Shown: positions 8,937 to 18,600 of the stretch, piece by piece | Numbering within the stretch: the stretch's first letter is position 1 | Layout of the letters: each line of letters begins with the position of its first letter | Source of the DNA: JAGNNV01 sp031412915 | GTDB lineage: Bacteria; Acidobacteriota; Vicinamibacteria; Fen-336; JAGNNV01 | DNA length: 64,000 nt | Direction of reading: 5' to 3' | NCBI GenBank assembly: GCA_031412915.1 | Contig: JANODX010000093.1 | Location: 1 to 64,000 of the forward strand | The notes under the pieces: generated by a model | Databases searched by the model: none | Seen by the model: only the letters and a program-made list of their open reading frames with translations | Told to the model about the DNA's origin: nothing | Translations under genes and position numbers: made by a program

Positions 8937-10732
8937 AGATCTATGAAGATCTACGGGTGACCCAGCATCGACTGGATGGCCTTCAAAACGGTCTTCTGGT
9001 TCTGGTGGCCCTCCTGCTGCTTCAGTTCTGGATCCTTCAGGGCGTCAACTCGAAGCGTTACCGGGAACTCGCGGAGAACAATCGCATCCGGACCCTCAGT
9101 ATCGCGGCCCCGCGCGGGACCTTGACCGACCGCAACGGGCGTGTCCTGGCCGAAAACAAGCCTTCCTTCCGGATTGTGGTGACCATGGGACCGACCGGTT
9201 CCCTGGCGGGCGTCGCGCGGTCGCTTGCTCCCCTTGTCCATGTCGACGAGAATGACATTCGGCAGAAGCTCTCCAGGCCGCGCGCCTCTTATCAGCCGGT
9301 GACCATAAAACAAAAGGCCACCTTCGAAGACGTGGCTGCGGTCGAGGCCCGGCGCCTGGAGATGCCAGAGGTCAGTGTGGAGGTTGTCCCGGTGCGGGCG
9401 TATCCCCAGGCCCAGAGCGCAGCTCATGTGGTGGGTCGGGTCGGCGAGGTTACGGATCGCCAGCTCAAGCAGCCTGCCTTCGCGGACTTCGAGCCGGGCC
9501 AGGTGGTGGGCCAATCCGGTCTCGAAGCCCTCTACAACGAGGACCTTACCGGCGTCGATGGTCTGCGACGGGTGGTGGTCAACAGTCGCGGAGTCGAGGT
9601 TGAGCTCTCGGAGGATCAGCCCGCCCACGCTGGGGGCGCCGTCGAGCTTACCCTCTCCACCGACCTCCAGAAGGCAATGGAGGAGGCGTTCAAGGACCGC
9701 CCTGGAAGCGCCGTGTCCATGGACCCCTTCACCGGTGAGATCTTGGGGCTTGTGTCCGCCCCAGGTTTCGACCCGAACAGTTTCACGTCCGGCATCGAAC
9801 GATCTGCGTGGGAGAGCCTGGCCCGGGACCCAAAAACGCCCCTGCTCAACCGAGCAGTCCAGGGTCAGTACGCACCGGGGAGCCTGTTCAAGGTGATCGT
9901 AGCGGCCGCCGGGCTCGAGGAAGGCCTCATCACGGCGGAAACCAAGGTTCATTGTCCGGGATATGCGTCAATCTACGGGCATGTCTTCAAGTGCAATCGG
10001 GCGGCCGGGCACGGCGTCGTTTCTCTTGCTCGCGCCCTTAGCGAGTCCTGTAATGTTTACTTCTACCAGCTGGGCGCACGGCTGGAAATCCAGCGCATCG
10101 CAGCCTACGCCCGGAAGTTCGGACTTGGTGCGGTAACGGCGGTTGATCTTCCAAATGAGGCCGCCGGTCTCATCCCGGATCCCGCCTGGAAAGGACGCCT
10201 CTTCAAAACACCCTGGTACCAAGGAGAAACCATCTCCGTGTCTATCGGCCAGGGCCAGGTGCTCGCCACCCCCCTTCAGATCGCCCGAATGATGGCCGCC
10301 ATCGCCAACGGTGGTCGCCTCGTCCAACCCCATATCGTCCGGTTGGTCGCCGGACGACCAGTAGCATATGAGCCTCCTCGATCCTTGGGGTTCAAGGCCT
10401 CCACTCTCGAGGCGATACGCCGGGGCCTATTCATGGCCGTCAACGACGGCGGCTCCGGCCACGGTGCCCAAATTTCCGAGGCCCTCGTTGCGGGCAAGAC
10501 GGGCTCCGCGCAAGTCGTTTCTTCAACGAAGCTCAGCAAGGACCTTGCTTCCATTCAGCCTCACGCCTGGTTTGCCGGTTTCGCGCCTTTCGACAATCCT
10601 CGAATTGTCATTGCCGTTCTGGTCGATCACGGCGGCAGCGGAGGGACGTCCGCCGCTCCCGTGGCTCGAGCCATCTTTGGGAAGTTCTTCAATCATGCCG
10701 TCGGCCTTCCGGCAAAGCAGGTCTCGCCCTAG
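8933..10732 (+). CDS. mrdA: Penicillin-binding protein 2, elongation-specific transpeptidase
   Basis: PBP2 cross-links peptidoglycan during side-wall growth. I place the start at the GTG that overlaps the mreD stop (GTGA), giving 599 residues; a longer ORF to 8801 would run deep into mreD. Next come one membrane helix (about 16-34), a pedestal domain with SIAAPRGTLTDRNGRVLAEN, and a transpeptidase domain. The three active-site motifs are present: SLFK (SxxK), SCN (SxN, in SESCNVYFYQLG) and KTG in VAGKTGSAQV. rodA starts directly after the stop. Confidence 0.95.
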   Translation: MKIYEDLRVTQHRLDGLQNGLLVLVALLLLQFWILQGVNSKRYRELAENNRIRTLSIAAPRGTLTDRNGRVLAENKPSFRIVVTMGPTGSLAGVARSLAPLVHVDENDIRQKLSRPRASYQPVTIKQKATFEDVAAVEARRLEMPEVSVEVVPVRAYPQAQSAAHVVGRVGEVTDRQLKQPAFADFEPGQVVGQSGLEALYNEDLTGVDGLRRVVVNSRGVEVELSEDQPAHAGGAVELTLSTDLQKAMEEAFKDRPGSAVSMDPFTGEILGLVSAPGFDPNSFTSGIERSAWESLARDPKTPLLNRAVQGQYAPGSLFKVIVAAAGLEEGLITAETKVHCPGYASIYGHVFKCNRAAGHGVVSLARALSESCNVYFYQLGARLEIQRIAAYARKFGLGAVTAVDLPNEAAGLIPDPAWKGRLFKTPWYQGETISVSIGQGQVLATPLQIARMMAAIANGGRLVQPHIVRLVAGRPVAYEPPRSLGFKASTLEAIRRGLFMAVNDGGSGHGAQISEALVAGKTGSAQVVSSTKLSKDLASIQPHAWFAGFAPFDNPRIVIAVLVDHGGSGGTSAAPVARAIFGKFFNHAVGLPAKQVSP

Positions 10733-11821
10733 ATGCTGCGACGGCTTCTTCAGGGCCTCGACTTTCCCCTGCTCGGTCTCACTCTGCTCTTGAGCGCACT
10801 TGGCGTCGCCATGATCGGGAGCGCGACCCAAGGAACGAAGCTGCAGGGGCTGTGGCTGAGTCAACTCGGGGCCGTCGGGATCGGAATAGTGGTTCTCTTT
10901 GTCGTCACGGTCGCCGACTATCGCCGACTCGCCGATCGGTCGCCATTCATGCTGGGAATCATCTGGTTCGTCTTGCTGGCGACTCTCGCCCTGGCGCCTC
11001 GAATCGCGGGAACGCGCCGGTGGTTCAGTTTCGGTCCGGTGCAATTCCAGCCCTCGGAGTTCGCGAAGATCGTGGCCGCCCTGGTCACGGCGAAGCTCTT
11101 CTCTGAAGTGAAGAAGGACTCCCTCGGCTTGGCCGACCTGCTGACGCCCGCAGCGGTGACCGTGGTTCTGGCCCTTACCATCGCCGCCGCCCCCGACCTC
11201 GGGACGGCCGTGTCGCTTCTGCCCATGTTCTTTGTGGGCGCGTTCCTGGCCGGCCTTCGCCACAAATCCATCCTGATCCTGAGCGGCTTCCTCCTCGTGT
11301 TCGGCGTTGTCTCGTGGGAATTCCTGCTTCGGGACTATCAGAAGACCCGTATCTACTCGTTTCTCGACCCCGACCTCGATCCACGCGGCGCGGGCTATCA
11401 GAAGAAGCAATCTCAGATCGCCGTCGGTTCCGGAGGGCTCATGGGGAAAGGCTACGGCCAGGGCTCTCAAACCCAGCTTGGCTATCTTCCGGCGCGACAG
11501 ACCGATTTCATCTTTTCCGTTCTGGCCGAGGAATTCGGATTCGTGGGTGTGGTGGGAACGCTCGGCTTGTATCTCGCGCTACTCTGGCGATGTCTCGACA
11601 TCGCCCGGCTGGCCCGCGATCGACTCGGGGCCATTCTCGTCGCCTGCCTGACGGCAACACTCGCCTTCCAGGTTGTTTACAATGTTGGCATGGTGGCGGG
11701 TCTTCTCCCCGTCAAGGGCCTGCCCCTGCCGCTTATGAGCGCCGGTCGATCTTCGGTGCTCGCGACGTTTATTTCGATCGGCCTCGTCCTCAGCGTCAGG
11801 ATGCGCCGATTCGCCAATTGA
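10733..11821 (+). CDS. rodA: Peptidoglycan glycosyltransferase RodA
   Basis: RodA is the SEDS-family polymerase that works with PBP2 in the elongasome. The 362-residue product is a polytopic membrane protein with about ten helices. Family motifs include GTRRWFSFGPVQFQPSEFAK, the DPDLDPRGAGYQ loop with its conserved Asp region, and the C-terminal GLLPVKGLPLPLMSAGRSS. The ATG follows the mrdA TAG with no spacer. Length is on the short side of normal. Confidence 0.95.
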   Translation: MLRRLLQGLDFPLLGLTLLLSALGVAMIGSATQGTKLQGLWLSQLGAVGIGIVVLFVVTVADYRRLADRSPFMLGIIWFVLLATLALAPRIAGTRRWFSFGPVQFQPSEFAKIVAALVTAKLFSEVKKDSLGLADLLTPAAVTVVLALTIAAAPDLGTAVSLLPMFFVGAFLAGLRHKSILILSGFLLVFGVVSWEFLLRDYQKTRIYSFLDPDLDPRGAGYQKKQSQIAVGSGGLMGKGYGQGSQTQLGYLPARQTDFIFSVLAEEFGFVGVVGTLGLYLALLWRCLDIARLARDRLGAILVACLTATLAFQVVYNVGMVAGLLPVKGLPLPLMSAGRSSVLATFISIGLVLSVRMRRFAN

Positions 11822-11881
11822 CGGGCCCAACCAAAGAGTTCTTCAAATGAAATTTCTCGCCGCGTCGTCCGCGCGCCCCGC

Positions 11882-13375
11882 ATGAGGCGCGAACTTGTCG
11901 TCACTTCTTCTCCCAAGGAAACGCGCGTAGCCCTGCTCGAGGATTCTCAGGTCGCCGAATTCTTCATCGAGCGATCGGAGCACGCCTCCACCGCCGGGAA
12001 CATTTACAAGGGCCGGGTGAGCCGGGTGCTTCCGGGTATGGGCTCGGCCTTCGTGGATATCGGACTGGAGCGTGACGCTTTTCTGCACGCCGAGGATGTC
12101 TTCGAAGACCTTCCCGAGAATCTGCTGGAGGAGGAGGAACGGGGCGCGAAGGTGGCTCCCATCGAGGATCTGGTGAGCCCTGGACAGGACATCGTGGTTC
12201 AGGTGGTCAAGGAATCACTGGGAACGAAGGGGGCCCGCATCACCGCCCATGTCTCCCTTCCTGGACGCTTCATGGTGTTCCTACCTACGGTCGAGCATGT
12301 AGGCGTGTCGCGCCGCGTTCAGGATGAGGAGGAACGAAAACGCCTCAAAAGCTTTCTGAAGGGGATACGGCGAGAGAACGGCGGGGGCGGGTTCATCGGC
12401 CGAACCGCGGCGCTCGGCCGCGAACTGGCGGACCTGGAACGGGATGCTCGGAACCTCATCCGAACGTGGGACGAAGTGCGCGGGGTCGCATCCCGGGGCA
12501 AAGCGCCGATGCTTCTTTATAAAGAACCGTCTCTGGTCGAACGGCTGCTCCGGGACCTTCTGGGCAAGGACGTGGCGGGGGTTCACGTGGATGACCCCGA
12601 ACTGCACAAGAAGGTCTACAACTTCCTCGACCGGGTCGACCCTGAGCTTTTGTCGAAAGTTCGGCTGGTCAATCGCCCCGGTCACATCTTCGACGATTTT
12701 GGCGTGAACGCAGAGCTTGAGCGGGCGCTCAAGACGCGGGTGCCGCTGGAATCGGGAGGCTCGATCGTCATCGAAGAAACCGAAGCGCTGGTCGCGATCG
12801 ACGTGAACACCGGTCGTTTCGTGGGCAAGAGCGACCATGAAGAAACCATCGTGAAGAACAATATCGAAGCCGCCCGCGAGATCGCCCGACAACTTCGTCT
12901 GCGCGATCTGGGCGGCATTATCGTGCTTGACCTCATCGACATGAAGGATCGCAAGAACCGCAAGAGAGTCCTCGCCGTACTCGACGGAGAGCTTCGGCGC
13001 GATCGCGCCACCAGCCGCGTCCTGTCGGTCAGCGAGTTCGGTCTGGTCATCCTCACTCGGAAGCGCGTGCGGGAATCGCTCGGAAAAACGCTGTGCGAAA
13101 CCTGTCCGGAGTGCGGCGGAGCAGGGCGGGTCAAGAGCGTCCCGACCATTCTGACCGAGATCTACGACGAGATTCGCAAACTTCCCTCCGAGCTGAAGAC
13201 CCAAAAACTCACGCTCCGGGCCGCACCAAGCGTGGCCGACGTGCTGCTGGAGGAACGAGACAGCGGTTTCCTATCGGCGATCTCCAGTTTGTTGTCGGAG
13301 CCTATGGGAGTTGAAGCGGATCCGCTTCTGAGCCAGGAGCAGTTCGACATTCTGACCGGGCCGCCGACGACCTAG
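11882..13375 (+). CDS. rng: Ribonuclease G/E family protein
   Basis: RNase G cleaves single-stranded AU-rich RNA and helps mature the 16S 5' end. The 497-residue protein has an N-terminal S1 domain with GNIYKGRVSRVLPGMGSAFVDIG. The catalytic acidic residues are in ETEALVAIDVNTGRFVG and GGIIVLDLIDM, and a zinc-link CPECGGAGRV lies near residue 408. It lacks the long RNase E scaffold tail, so RNase G is the better name. It closes the mre operon, a common association. Its last 105 bases overlap a convergent alkyltransferase-like gene. Confidence 0.93.
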   Translation: MRRELVVTSSPKETRVALLEDSQVAEFFIERSEHASTAGNIYKGRVSRVLPGMGSAFVDIGLERDAFLHAEDVFEDLPENLLEEEERGAKVAPIEDLVSPGQDIVVQVVKESLGTKGARITAHVSLPGRFMVFLPTVEHVGVSRRVQDEEERKRLKSFLKGIRRENGGGGFIGRTAALGRELADLERDARNLIRTWDEVRGVASRGKAPMLLYKEPSLVERLLRDLLGKDVAGVHVDDPELHKKVYNFLDRVDPELLSKVRLVNRPGHIFDDFGVNAELERALKTRVPLESGGSIVIEETEALVAIDVNTGRFVGKSDHEETIVKNNIEAAREIARQLRLRDLGGIIVLDLIDMKDRKNRKRVLAVLDGELRRDRATSRVLSVSEFGLVILTRKRVRESLGKTLCETCPECGGAGRVKSVPTILTEIYDEIRKLPSELKTQKLTLRAAPSVADVLLEERDSGFLSAISSLLSEPMGVEADPLLSQEQFDILTGPPTT

Positions 13376-13726
13376 GGAGGAAGGCCGGGCAAGGGCCCGA
13401 AGTTCCGCTTCATCGAGCAGAAGATTCGGGAGAACGAGGCCCCGTGAGAAACGGACCCCCTCGAGGCGCAAACGGCTCACCTGAAGGGCGCCGCGGCGAT
13501 CAGGAAGCAGGATCACCCCCCGAGCGCCAACGACCCGATGCCACGGCGTGTCGTCCAGGGCTTTGAGGGAGGCGAGAATCCAGGCCACGGTTCTGGCCCC
13601 ACCGATGGGGCGGCCCAGGGCCGCGGCCACCCGACCGATGGTGCCGTAGCTCGCTACCCGGCCCGCCGGGATACTTCGCACCAATGCCCTTACGATCGCA
13701 CCGGCGGTGATCTCTTCAGCGCTCAC
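13271..13726 (-). CDS. Alkyltransferase-like (ATL) DNA repair protein, Trp in place of catalytic Cys
   Basis: The 151-residue product matches the DNA-binding domain of O6-alkylguanine-DNA alkyltransferases: VRSIPAGRVASYGTIGRVAAALGRP, then the helix-turn-helix and active-site region. Where the enzyme has PCHRV, this protein reads PWHRVVGARG. Trp replacing the acceptor Cys is the mark of ATL proteins, which bind alkylated guanine and hand it to nucleotide excision repair without dealkylating it. mfd, another excision-repair gene, lies upstream in the same direction. About 45 extra C-terminal residues lie in the overlap with rng and may not be conserved. The start is GTG. Confidence 0.85.
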   Translation of the reverse strand: MSAEEITAGAIVRALVRSIPAGRVASYGTIGRVAAALGRPIGGARTVAWILASLKALDDTPWHRVVGARGVILLPDRRGALQVSRLRLEGVRFSRGLVLPNLLLDEAELRALARPSSLGRRRPGQNVELLLAQKRIRFNSHRLRQQTGDRR

Positions 13727-13738
13727 CGCGATCGCCGA

Positions 13739-14845
13739 CTAGTCGTTCGGGGTCGGCGTCGGCGTGGGCACGAGCTTCTGAGCTCCGCTTGGGACGATGA
13801 TGCGCTCCGGCGCCGATGGGCCTGAAGTGGTGATCTCCTCGTCGGCGGTCGCGGCCTCGGCCGGGGGCTTGGCCTTGCGCCTTCCGAGTTGGGTCGGAGC
13901 CTCGCGCACAAACACGTTGTAGACCGCATTCTTCTTCAGTTCGGCGATGTAGTCGCCGTAAGCCTTCTCGAAGCGGGTGCGGGAAAGATCCTCCTGAATT
14001 CTCTCTTTGACCTGCTCGTACGCGGTGACCTCGTCGGCAAGGCGTTCGCGGACCATGAGGATCCGGTACGCCCCCTCAATCGCAACCGGGGCGGAGACTT
14101 CCCCGGGGCGCAGATTGGCAATCGCCGCCGAGAGCGCGGGGTTGAGATCCGCTGGTTCCACGCGGCCGAGGTCTCCGCCCCCGGCCCGACTAGCACTCGC
14201 TGATTTTTCGCGTGCGAGAGCCTCGAAATCCTCGCCGTTCTTCAGGCGCGCCACCACCGCATTTGCGGTTTGGGCCGCGTCGTCGCCCTTCAGCACAATC
14301 TCCAGCAGATGCACCGTGGCTTTGCGCGTGAAATCGGAGGCCTTGCGCCGTTCGTATTCGCTTCGGACGTCGGCCTCGCTCACCTGAGCTTTCGGGTCTA
14401 CATCGCGAGCCCGGACCTGCCGGACGATGACCGAACGCTCGATATTCCGGCGAAGCGCCTCCTTCGTGAGGCCTTCCCGCTTGAGCTGGGCAAGGAACTC
14501 ATCCTCGGTCGCGATGTTCTGTTCCTTCTTGATGTCCTCGATCACCTGATCGAGGTATTCGGGCCGCAGTTTGAAACCGAGGACGGCCGCGCGATCGACG
14601 AGCAGAAGCTCTTCTATGGCCTCGTCCAGGAGCCTCGCATTGTTCTGTCGCAGAAAAGGCTCGATCTCCGCTTCCGGAATTCTCGCCGCCTGCACCGCCG
14701 CCATCTGGCGCGCTTCGAACTCCGAAAGGGTCACGATCTGACCATTCACCCGAGCGATAACGCGCTCGATCACGTCGCCCTGAACGAGAACGGAAGCACT
14801 CATGGCTCCCACGAAAAAGAGGCTACCGAGCCGTGACCGCTTCAT
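13739..14845 (-). CDS. SurA-like periplasmic peptidyl-prolyl isomerase
   Basis: The 368-residue protein has a signal-like N-terminus (about 1-24), a SurA N-terminal helical domain (DVIERVIARVNGQIVTLSEFE and on) and one parvulin rotamase domain around 175-270 with GGGDLGRVEPADLNPALS. SurA escorts outer-membrane proteins through the periplasm. E. coli SurA has two parvulin domains; only one is clear here. The C-terminus is a low-complexity tail of Ala, Pro and Thr. It overlaps the preceding parvulin lipoprotein gene by 23 bases. Confidence 0.85.
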   Translation of the reverse strand: MKRSRLGSLFFVGAMSASVLVQGDVIERVIARVNGQIVTLSEFEARQMAAVQAARIPEAEIEPFLRQNNARLLDEAIEELLLVDRAAVLGFKLRPEYLDQVIEDIKKEQNIATEDEFLAQLKREGLTKEALRRNIERSVIVRQVRARDVDPKAQVSEADVRSEYERRKASDFTRKATVHLLEIVLKGDDAAQTANAVVARLKNGEDFEALAREKSASASRAGGGDLGRVEPADLNPALSAAIANLRPGEVSAPVAIEGAYRILMVRERLADEVTAYEQVKERIQEDLSRTRFEKAYGDYIAELKKNAVYNVFVREAPTQLGRRKAKPPAEAATADEEITTSGPSAPERIIVPSGAQKLVPTPTPTPND

Positions 14846-15641
14846 GATTCACCTGTGCCTGAGAAACCAGACTGTCGATAAGTTGCTTCATTCTTAGACG
14901 CGTTTTCGCTTCCGCGAGTCGTGCCTCGATATCTGGCCGCGCGTCCGCGAAGGACCGGATGCCGGAAGTGGTTTTGGATTCAAGCCGGAGGACATGGTAC
15001 CCGAAGGACGTGGTTACGATTCCCGAGATCTGGCCGGTCGACAGAGTGAAAGCCGCCCTTTCGATCTCTGGAGGCAATTCCCCTCGTTGAAACGACCCCA
15101 GAAGACCGCCACCGGAGGCCTGGGGCGAGCGCGAGCGGGTGCGGGCCAGAAGTTCGAAGGCGTTGCGGTCGGAGCCCAGAATCCGAACGACGTCCCGGGC
15201 GTCTTGCTGCGTGGCCAGGAGAATCTCGCGGATGGTGACCGACTCGGCGAGGTCCGCTATGTCTGGATGCGCCTCATAGTAGGCCGCGGCCTCGGCTTCC
15301 GTAATGGTTTCCGGGGGAAGGACGGAGCCCAGCCACCTTTCGACCTCGGCGCGATTTCGGTCCGCATCTTTGAGTCCGCTCTTGACCGCGGCGATGGTGA
15401 CGACACGCTCCTCGATGAACTTGCCGAAAGCAGAGGCTCTGGTCGCGGGGTCGGTGGTGTCGGTGCCGGTCTTCGCCAAAGGCTCCAGCTCTTTCACAAA
15501 GGCGCTCTGCCTGACATCGGTTCCCCGAAAGCGAATCACCACCGGGTCCAGGGGGGCGCGGCAGGAAAGACCGGACGTGCCAAGAACCAGGGCGGCGCCC
15601 AGAAGGATGTTCTTTCCAAGAGTCGACAGCGGCGAGCTCAC
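14823..15641 (-). CDS. Parvulin-type peptidyl-prolyl isomerase, probable lipoprotein
   Basis: The 272-residue product starts with a hydrophobic leader ending TSGLSC, which could be a lipobox though the -3 Gly is atypical. A helical region and a rotamase domain follow, with SVTIREILLATQQDA, GGGLLGSFQRGELPPEIERA and the TSFGYHVLRLESK closing strand. It probably acts as a periplasmic folding helper alongside the SurA-like protein downstream. Its ATG overlaps the mfd stop by four bases. Confidence 0.8.
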   Translation of the reverse strand: MSSPLSTLGKNILLGAALVLGTSGLSCRAPLDPVVIRFRGTDVRQSAFVKELEPLAKTGTDTTDPATRASAFGKFIEERVVTIAAVKSGLKDADRNRAEVERWLGSVLPPETITEAEAAAYYEAHPDIADLAESVTIREILLATQQDARDVVRILGSDRNAFELLARTRSRSPQASGGGLLGSFQRGELPPEIERAAFTLSTGQISGIVTTSFGYHVLRLESKTTSGIRSFADARPDIEARLAEAKTRLRMKQLIDSLVSQAQVNHEAVTAR

Positions 15642-18600
15642 GATGGCTCAATTCTCGCCGACCGAAGGCGCTCGAGAACAAAGCGCGTCGCGTCCAAGGG
15701 AGGGCCCGGCGACAGCGGGACGCTCAGGGTTTTTCCATAGGCCCCGGCCTTCGCCCCCGGCCAAGCGGCCACGAGGCGCGCCAGCCTCCCCGAATCGATC
15801 GGGGGGGCGTCCCCGAAGAACAGGTCGAGGCGCGACCCGGCCCGGTCGAGCCGGCTGATGCCGAGTCCTTCGGCCTGGACGCGCAGGCTTGAATACGCTA
15901 TCAAGTCGATCGCGTCCTGGGGAGGCGGGCCAAAGCGGTCGCGCAAGTCGATTTCTATCGCCCGAACGTCCTCCTCACGCGCCGCATCGGCGGCTCGTTT
16001 GTAGATGAGGATTCGATCTCGCGCCTCCGCGATGTAGGTCGGGTTCAGTCTCAGGTCGATCCGCAGATTGAGGACGGTGCGCTCCGGCAGGCCGGTTTCG
16101 CCTCCGACCTGCATTTCGCGCACCGCGTCGCCCAGCAGCTTCAGGTACAGGTCGAGACCCACGGCGAGGATGTGGCCGCTTTGCTCCCCCCCCAGGAGAT
16201 TCCCGGCGCCCCGCATTTCGAGATCGAGGGCAGCCAGACGAAAGCCGGAACCGAGATCGGAGAATTCACGGATGGCGGCCAGCCGACGCTGCGCAACCTC
16301 GGAGAGGACGCGACCCGGCGGGACCATCAGATACGCGAAGGCCGGTCTATCCGAGCGGCCCACCCGCCCGCGGAGCTGGTAGAGCTGGGCAAGACCAAAG
16401 CGATCGGCGCGGTGAACGATCAGAGTGTTCGCCCTCGGCACATCCAGGCCGTTCTCAACGATGGTGGTGGCGACCAGGACATCAGCCCGGCCCTCGACAA
16501 AAGCGAGCATCGACTTCTCGAGCTCGCTTTCCGTCATGCCGCCATGGCCGACCACCACCCGGGCCTCGGGAACAAGCTCCTTGATCATGCTGGCCAGTGA
16601 GTAGATCGACTCCACGCGGTTGTGCACCACGTAGACCTGTCCCTCCCGCTCAAGCTCCTGCCGGATGGCGGTCGCGATGAGATCTTTCGAGAATTTGACC
16701 ACCATGGTCTGAATGGCCAACCGGTCGCGGGGCGGCGTCTCGATGACCGACATGTCGCGAAGGCCCGACAGGCCCATCTGGAGAGTCCTCGGAATGGGTG
16801 TGGCGGAGAGAGTCAGATTGTCGATCGACGTTCTTCTCTGTTTGAGTCGCTCCTTCGCGGCCACCCCGAAGCGCTGTTCCTCGTCCACCACGACCAAGCC
16901 GAGATCCTTGAACTCGACGTCCTTGGACAGAACGCGGTGGGTGCCGATCACTATATCGACCTTGCCTTCCTTGGCCCTGAGCAAGACCTCCCGGTTTTCC
17001 TTGGCCGAGCGCAGACGAGAAACCATTTCTGTCGTCACTGGAAAGGGAGCGAACCTTCGCCTAAAGGTCTGGAGGTGCTGGAAAGCCAGGACGGTGGTGG
17101 GAGATAGGACCACCACTTGCTTGCCATCGGCCACCGCGCGCATGGCCGCGCGCATGGCCACTTCTGTTTTCCCATAGCCGACATCTCCGCACACCAGACG
17201 GTCCATGGGCGTTGGGGAAGACATGTCGGCAAAGACGTCGTCGATCGCCTTCTTCTGGTCCGGCGTTTCCTCGTACTCAAAGGCGCTCTCGAATTCAGAC
17301 ATCCAGGGAGACGCGGGCGAGAACGCGAAACCCGGCACGGTCTTCCTCTGTGCGTGCACTTTGAGCAATTCGGCGGCCATGTCGCGCATGGCCTTTCTGA
17401 CCCGCGATTTAGTCTTGGTCCAGCCCGTCCCGCCCAGCTTGTCGAGAGAAGGATTTGATGCTTCCGCCGCCCGGTGTTTCTGAATCCGGTGGAAGGACTC
17501 GACCGGAACCCGGAGCAGGTCTCCTCCTTGATAGCTCACCACCATGAATTCCGTGTCGGAGCCGAGAACGTGGAGGCTCTCAAGCCCGACGAAGCGGCCG
17601 ATGCCATGGTCTTCATGGACGACGTAGTCGCCGGGCTTCAGGTCACGGAAGTCCGACAGAAACGACCGAATGACGTTTCTTCGCTTGTGGACATGGACTT
17701 CTTCGGGGAAGACATCGCCATCCGCGAGCAGGGTCAGGCGGCTGTGTAGGAACTCCACGCCGCGAGAGAGGTGCCCCGACCCGACTTCGACGCCTGCTTC
17801 CTCACCGGTGGCAACGCCGCCTTCGAAGAGGGTTTCCGCCAAACGTTGGGCGCGGCCGGGAGTGCCGAGCAGGATGAAGGTCTTTCCCGCCGCCTCCTTG
17901 AGGGCCCCGCGCAGCTGTTTCAAGTCCCCGCGATACTGGGGGGTGGGACGCGAGCCGATATGAATTGACGGCGCGTCGGGGGCAATTTCGAGAAGGTCGG
18001 TTCTCTCGGATCGGGAAAGATAGGCCCGGAGGACGTCTGGATCAACAAAATTGTCAAAGGCTCGTTCCGCCTGCGCATCCAAGGGGTCGCCTTCGGCGTG
18101 AAGCGCGGTCTTGACGCTGAGCGCGCGATCCATTTCGGTCAGGGCGGCGTCCGGGTCGATCACCACCAGCCAGTGGGGGGGAAGGATCTGCGGAATGGCG
18201 AGGCGGACGCCCCCCGCGGGCACGCCGAAGGGAAGGAGCGTGACCTCCTCGATTTCGTGGCGTCGTCGCTGAGTCGCCGGATCGAACTCGCGGAGGCTGT
18301 CGATGCGATCGCCAAAGAACTCTATCCGCAGGGGCCAGAGCCGGCCTGGTGGAAAAACATCCACTATGCCCCCTCGTCTGGCGAACGACCCGGCCTCGAC
18401 CACCGGATCCTCCCGCCGATATCCGGCGGCATCAAGGTGATCGAGGAGCATGTCCACGAGCAACTCCTCGCCCACCCGCACCGACAGGCGCTTACGATCG
18501 ATCACCTCGGGGGCGGGGACGGAATGGACGAGTGCGGGGGCGGAAAGCAGAACCGCGCGCACCGCGCCGTCGTGCAGGGCGAGGGTCGACTGGGTTCTTT

